Assembly: GCA_946623295.1 (NCBI GenBank)
Contig: CAMOQY010000028.1
Span: 1-11,775 of the forward strand
DNA: 11,775 nucleotides
Direction: 5' to 3'
Source: an uncultured Lachnospiraceae bacterium
GTDB taxonomy: Bacteria; Bacillota; Clostridia; Lachnospirales; Lachnospiraceae
Part shown: in pieces, positions 8,247 to 11,775 of the stretch
How positions within the stretch are numbered: the stretch's first letter is position 1
Layout of the letters: each line of letters begins with the position of its first letter
Position numbers and translations under genes: made by a program
The notes under the pieces: model-generated
The model's database searches: none
What the model saw: the letters and a program-made list of their open reading frames with translations, nothing else
Told to the model about the DNA's origin: nothing

Positions 8247-9530
8247 ATGTCAGTAAAAAAAGATACCGTATGCGTGCAGGGCGGATACACGCCCGGAAAC
8301 GGCGAGCCGCGCCAGATCCCTATCATTCAGTCCACGACGTTCAAATATGATACGGGCGCGGACATGGGAAAGCTTTTTGATCTCGAAGCGAGCGGATATT
8401 TCTATACCCGCCTTCAGAATCCGACGAACGACTACGTAGCCGCGAAGATCGCGCAGCTCGAGGGCGGAACGGCAGGCATGCTGACATCCTCCGGACAGGC
8501 CGCTAATTTCTTTGCTCTGTTTAATATAGCGCAGTGCGGCGACCACATCGTCTCATCTTCTACTATCTACGGAGGCACGTTCAATCTCATCGCCGTGACG
8601 ATGGCAAAGATGGGTATCGAAGCCACCTTCGTCGAGCCTGACTGCTCCGACGAAGAGCTCGAGGCTGCCTTCAGACCCAATACAAAGGCTGTCTTCGGCG
8701 AGACCATAGCGAATCCCGCGCTGACGGTGCTGGATATCGAGCGGTTCGCCGCCGCGGCCCACAGGCACGGCGTGCCGCTTATCGTGGACAATACCTTCGC
8801 GACGCCCGTCTTCTGCCGCCCCATCGAATGGGGAGCCGATATAGTCACACATTCCACGACGAAATACATGGACGGCCACGGCAGCGCAGTCGGCGGAGCC
8901 ATAGTGGACAGCGGGCGCTTTGACTGGATGGCTCACGCGGACAAGTTCCCCGGGCTTACCACTCCCGACGAAAGCTACCACGGCATCACCTACGCGGAGC
9001 GCTTTGGTATGGGCGGGGCCTTTATCACGAAATGCACCGCGCAGCTCATGCGCGATTTCGGATCGATCCAGTCCCCTCAGAATGCTTTTTATCTGAATCT
9101 CGGACTTGAGAGCCTGCACGTGCGCATGCCGCGCCATGCGGAAAACGGCATGAAGGCGGCCGAGTTCCTCGCGTCCCATCCCAAGGTGACCTCCGTCAGC
9201 TACTGCGGCCTTCCCGGCGACAAATACCACGCTCTGGCCGAAAAGTACCTGCCCGACGGATCCTGCGGAGTGGTCAGCTTCGTCCTGGCCGGAGGCAGAG
9301 CCGCTGCCGAGACCTTTATGAACGCCCTGCGCCTGATAGCCATAGAGACTCACGTCGCGGACGCGCGCAGCTGCTGTCTTAATCCCGCTTCGACCACTCA
9401 CAGACAGATGACCGATGAGCAGCTTGCCGCCGCGGGCATCTCTCCCGGACTGGTACGCCTCTCATGCGGTCTCGAGGATGCCGGCGATCTGATCGCCGAT
9501 ATCGCTCAGGCTCTGGAAAAGGTAGACTGA
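8247..9530 (+). CDS. metY: O-acetylhomoserine sulfhydrylase (O-acetylhomoserine aminocarboxypropyltransferase)
   Basis: PLP enzyme of the Cys/Met metabolism family. It replaces the acetyl group of O-acetyl-L-homoserine with sulfide to give homocysteine, the direct sulfhydrylation route to methionine. The 427 residues match the usual 420-435 and are longer than cystathionine synthases (about 380-400). The PLP lysine is Lys206 in THSTTKYMDGHG. Other cofactor and substrate positions are YTRLQNPT (Arg55), SSGQAAN (81-87), STIYGGT (Tyr108), DNTFATP (Asp181), and near the end ETHVADARS and NPASTTHRQM. The length, the GHG after the PLP lysine and the THVADARS segment favour MetY over MetB or MetC. 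It leads a two-gene operon with metA, which makes its substrate. The enzyme is cytosolic and intact. Confidence 0.95.
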   Translation: MSVKKDTVCVQGGYTPGNGEPRQIPIIQSTTFKYDTGADMGKLFDLEASGYFYTRLQNPTNDYVAAKIAQLEGGTAGMLTSSGQAANFFALFNIAQCGDHIVSSSTIYGGTFNLIAVTMAKMGIEATFVEPDCSDEELEAAFRPNTKAVFGETIANPALTVLDIERFAAAAHRHGVPLIVDNTFATPVFCRPIEWGADIVTHSTTKYMDGHGSAVGGAIVDSGRFDWMAHADKFPGLTTPDESYHGITYAERFGMGGAFITKCTAQLMRDFGSIQSPQNAFYLNLGLESLHVRMPRHAENGMKAAEFLASHPKVTSVSYCGLPGDKYHALAEKYLPDGSCGVVSFVLAGGRAAAETFMNALRLIAIETHVADARSCCLNPASTTHRQMTDEQLAAAGISPGLVRLSCGLEDAGDLIADIAQALEKVD

Positions 9531-9531
9531 T

Positions 9532-10446
9532 ATGCCGATAAAGATTCCGAACGATCTGCCCGCTGCCGAGACGCTCAGCCGCGAGAATATATTCTTTATG
9601 AGCGAGACCCGCGCCATCACGCAGGACATCCGTCCTCTGGAGATCCTGCTCGTAAATCTTATGCCCAAAAAGATCCAGACCGAGACACAGTTTGCAAGGC
9701 TTCTCGGCAACACCCCTCTCCAGATAAATCTGGAGCTCGTCTGTCCCAAAAGCCACGTCCCGGCTAATACTCCGCCCGAGCATCTTCACGCCTTTTACAA
9801 GACCTTCGACGAGGTCAGGGGGCGGAATTTCGACGGCTGCATCATCACAGGCGCGCCGGTGGAGCATCTGGAATTTGAAGAAGTGGATTACTGGCAGGAG
9901 CTCTGCGATATCATGGAGTGGACAAAGACCCACGTACACTCCACGTTTCATGTGTGCTGGGGAGCCCAGGCGGCGCTGTACTATCACTACGGGATAGCAA
10001 AGCGCCCTCTTCCCGCAAAGATGTTCGGAGTCTTTCCCCATACCGTCGAATACAGGCGCAGCATTCTCTTCCGCGGCTTTGACGACGTATTCTACGTGCC
10101 TCACTCCCGTCACACTACGGTGGACCGGGCGGATATCGAGGCCGTGCCGGATCTGCGCATCCTCTCCTCATCGGAGGAGGCGGGCGTATACGCGGTCTTT
10201 ACAAAAGAAGGGCGCCAGATCTTTATAACCGGACATTCCGAGTACGATCCAGACACCCTCAAACAGGAATACGAGCGCGATGTTGCCGCGGGCAAGCCAA
10301 TCAGTATACCCAGGAATTATTTCCCCGGCGACGATCCGTCCCGTGAGCCCGTCGTGCGCTGGCGCGGGCACGCTCACCTGCTCTACGCAAACTGGCTCAA
10401 TTACTTCGTATATCAGACCACGCCCTACGATCTGGGAAAATTGTAA
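9532..10446 (+). CDS. metA: Homoserine O-acetyltransferase, MetA family
   Basis: Transfers an acyl group from acyl-CoA to the hydroxyl of L-homoserine, the first committed step to methionine. The 304 residues run collinear with E. coli MetA (309). The nucleophile is Cys142 in HVCWGAQAALYYHYG, and the other active-site residues are His235 and Glu237 in TGHSEYD, with Arg249. Position 111, in TGAPVEHLEF, is Glu. In characterised MetA enzymes Glu111 goes with acetyl-CoA (Bacillus cereus) and Gly111 with succinyl-CoA (E. coli), so this is expected to be an acetyltransferase, matching the acetyl-specific MetY next to it. One base separates the metY TGA from this ATG, and AAGG (9519-9522) lies inside the metY end, so translation is probably coupled. 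Confidence 0.96.
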   Translation: MPIKIPNDLPAAETLSRENIFFMSETRAITQDIRPLEILLVNLMPKKIQTETQFARLLGNTPLQINLELVCPKSHVPANTPPEHLHAFYKTFDEVRGRNFDGCIITGAPVEHLEFEEVDYWQELCDIMEWTKTHVHSTFHVCWGAQAALYYHYGIAKRPLPAKMFGVFPHTVEYRRSILFRGFDDVFYVPHSRHTTVDRADIEAVPDLRILSSSEEAGVYAVFTKEGRQIFITGHSEYDPDTLKQEYERDVAAGKPISIPRNYFPGDDPSREPVVRWRGHAHLLYANWLNYFVYQTTPYDLGKL

Positions 10447-10493
10447 TTTCACGGCAGTGACCGTCAGACGTCACCTCAGAATCGCGTTTCAAA

Positions 10494-10500
10494 AGAGGAA
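10494..10500 (+). promoter_or_regulatory. Ribosome binding site of the HD-GYP gene
   Basis: AGAGGAA. GAGG is 8 bases before the ATG at 10507, a normal distance, but only 2 bases before the in-frame GTG at 10501. The ATG is therefore preferred as start. Confidence 0.65.
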
Positions 10501-10506
10501 GTGAAA

Positions 10507-11721
10507 ATGAAATTCAATTCTTTGAAAGATTTCATCCTCCGCTGCTCCCTTGGCAAAGAGGAATACGATAGCGTCCGGCCATTGGTCTGGGAGAGAAACC
10601 GCAGGACACTTGGTATCACCTCTGTCCTTGCGGCCTTTATGGGGCTGGTATTCCTGCTGCTGAATCTGCTGACGGGCTCCGCGGTACTGCTGCCCTATCT
10701 GTTCCTGCTCTGCGGCAGTCTGCTGGTCTGTGCGCTGCTGCGGCTGACTGCGAAAAAAAAGATAGCGGAGCTTTTCATCCTGCTCCTGTGCTACGGTCAG
10801 ATGCTTATAGTCTGTGTCTATGCTGGCATTCTCAGTACTCAGAGCAGCAATTACGGTATTCCGGCCACAAGCATCGTCGTATTCATTTCGATGCTGCCGC
10901 TGTCAATCGATGACCGGCCGCTCCGGATGTACCTTTTTATGGCGGCGGAGTCCGCTGCCTATCTGGCCGCTTCATTCCTTCTGAAATCGCGCAATGCCTT
11001 CTCTCTTGATATTCTGAACATCGGTACCTTTTTCCTGGTCGGAATGGTCCTGTACGGAGTCATCTGCGTCCGGAACGTACGGGAGATCCATCAGAGTGTG
11101 CGTGTGGAAAAGATCCAGCAAAGCGTCATCTCCTCTCTTGCCACCGTCGTGGAGGAACGCGACGAGAACACCGGAGATCACATCCAGCGTACGTCTGACT
11201 ATGTGCGCATGCTTGCGAAAGCTATGATCGCGGACGGCAGATACTCCCGGGTGAGCGAGGAGTTCATGAAAAACGTCCTGCTGGCGGCGCCCATGCATGA
11301 TCTGGGGAAGATCCGCGTCCCGGACGCGATCCTGAACAAGCCCGGCCGTCTGACCGACGAAGAGTATGCCGTGATGAAAAAGCATTCCGCATTCGGCGCT
11401 GAGATCATCCGAAAGACCCTTCGCGGCATCGAGGAAGAGGATTACTATACCGTGGCATACAACATCGCGCGGCACCACCATGAGCGCTGGGACGGCAAGG
11501 GGTATCCCGACGGCCTGGCGGGTGAAGACATCCCGCTGGAAGCGCGCATGATGGCGCTGGCTGACGTCTACGACGCGCTGGTGTCGAAACGGGTATATAA
11601 AGAAGCATATTCCAAGGAAAAGGCCTGTGCGATCCTGCGCGAAGGCGCCGGGTCCCAGTTTGATCCGGAGCTGGTGCAGCTGTTCCTGCAGGGTCTTGGC
11701 GACGCCGATCCTGCTGAATAA
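10507..11721 (+). CDS. Membrane-bound HD-GYP domain protein, probable c-di-GMP phosphodiesterase
   Basis: 404 residues. The N-terminal part holds about six hydrophobic helices (near 36-57, 60-79, 87-108, 119-133, 140-158 and 168-188) with very short loops, and I do not recognise its family. A short helix (190-212) leads into a full HD-GYP domain. Metal and catalytic motifs are all present: EERDENTGDH (Glu217, His225), HDLGK (His264, Asp265), KKHSAFG (His293), HHHERWDGKGYPDG (His323-His325, Glu326, GYP 332-334) and ALADVYDAL (Asp353). Proteins with this complete set usually hydrolyse c-di-GMP, so the likely role is lowering c-di-GMP at the membrane in response to a signal sensed by the helices. 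The gene lies 60 bases after metA with no clear terminator between, so it may be partly co-transcribed with the methionine genes; a functional link is not evident. Confidence 0.92.
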   Translation: MKFNSLKDFILRCSLGKEEYDSVRPLVWERNRRTLGITSVLAAFMGLVFLLLNLLTGSAVLLPYLFLLCGSLLVCALLRLTAKKKIAELFILLLCYGQMLIVCVYAGILSTQSSNYGIPATSIVVFISMLPLSIDDRPLRMYLFMAAESAAYLAASFLLKSRNAFSLDILNIGTFFLVGMVLYGVICVRNVREIHQSVRVEKIQQSVISSLATVVEERDENTGDHIQRTSDYVRMLAKAMIADGRYSRVSEEFMKNVLLAAPMHDLGKIRVPDAILNKPGRLTDEEYAVMKKHSAFGAEIIRKTLRGIEEEDYYTVAYNIARHHHERWDGKGYPDGLAGEDIPLEARMMALADVYDALVSKRVYKEAYSKEKACAILREGAGSQFDPELVQLFLQGLGDADPAE

Positions 11722-11733
11722 ACGGCGCCTCAT

Positions 11734-11775
11734 AAAAACAGCGAGCCGATCCGAAGATCGACTCGCTGTTTTTTT
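11734..11775. terminator. Strong intrinsic terminator after the HD-GYP gene
   Basis: The lower stem AACAGCGAG/CTCGCTGTT is extended by A-T pairs. Above it are one C-A mismatch (a G-U wobble on the other strand), the upper stem CGATC/GATCG and a CGAA loop. It is followed by at least seven T on the plus strand at the window end, and by five T on the minus strand. It begins 13 bases after the stop codon and can end transcription from both sides, so a convergent gene may lie beyond the window. Confidence 0.9.

Noticed and set aside
8553..9401. A 282-codon open frame on the minus strand opposite metY
   Set aside because: It is a shadow of metY with no recognisable domain and no convincing ribosome binding site. 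The same applies to the 244-codon frame at 9379-10113 opposite metA and to the 254- and 313-codon plus-strand frames opposite the permease gene.
10457..10474. Inverted repeat GTGAC/GTCAC between metA and the HD-GYP gene
   Set aside because: Five pairs with an 8-base loop and no T-run; not a terminator, and too short to call an operator.

Overview
The window looks like chromosome of a GC-rich member of the Clostridia (Bacillota), probably an anaerobe. The reasons are the close match to clostridial pyruvate,phosphate dikinase, strong AGGAGG-type ribosome binding sites, the acetyl-type methionine pathway, and a very large FtsX-like permease of a kind common in gut Clostridia. No phage, insertion sequence, CRISPR array, tRNA or rRNA is seen. 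The six genes are tightly packed, and the longest gap is the 171-base divergent intergenic region at 8076-8246.

Layout. (1) 1-2050, minus: ppdK, cut by the window edge so that about the last 190 residues are missing, with a well-formed promoter just upstream. (2) 2150-7172, minus: a two-gene ABC unit. It consists of a GAF-ABC ATPase fusion (5955-7172) followed 46 bases later by a 1252-residue permease (2150-5908). (3) 7260-8075, minus: a small MscS-type mechanosensitive channel, separated from the ABC unit by 87 bases that hold a GC-rich hairpin. (4) 8076-8246: a divergent promoter region with an 11-bp palindrome. (5) 8247-10446, plus: metY and metA, one base apart, which together make homocysteine from homoserine, acetyl-CoA and sulfide. 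(6) 10507-11721, plus: a six-helix membrane protein with a complete HD-GYP c-di-GMP phosphodiesterase domain, closed by a strong terminator at the window end.

How the parts work together. metA acetylates homoserine (Glu111 marks the acetyl-CoA type) and metY replaces the acetyl group with sulfide. The ABC unit is the least ordinary part. The ATPase carries an N-terminal GAF sensor domain. The permease carries an extracytoplasmic insert built as two heptad-repeat arms (a leucine array of 13 positions and a tyrosine/glycine array of 9) around two tandem homologous domains of about 115 residues. My reading is a small-molecule-gated MacB/FtsEX-like machine with a long stalk. That is inference; the substrate is unknown. 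PPDK links pyruvate and PEP in central carbon metabolism and has no obvious functional tie to its neighbours.
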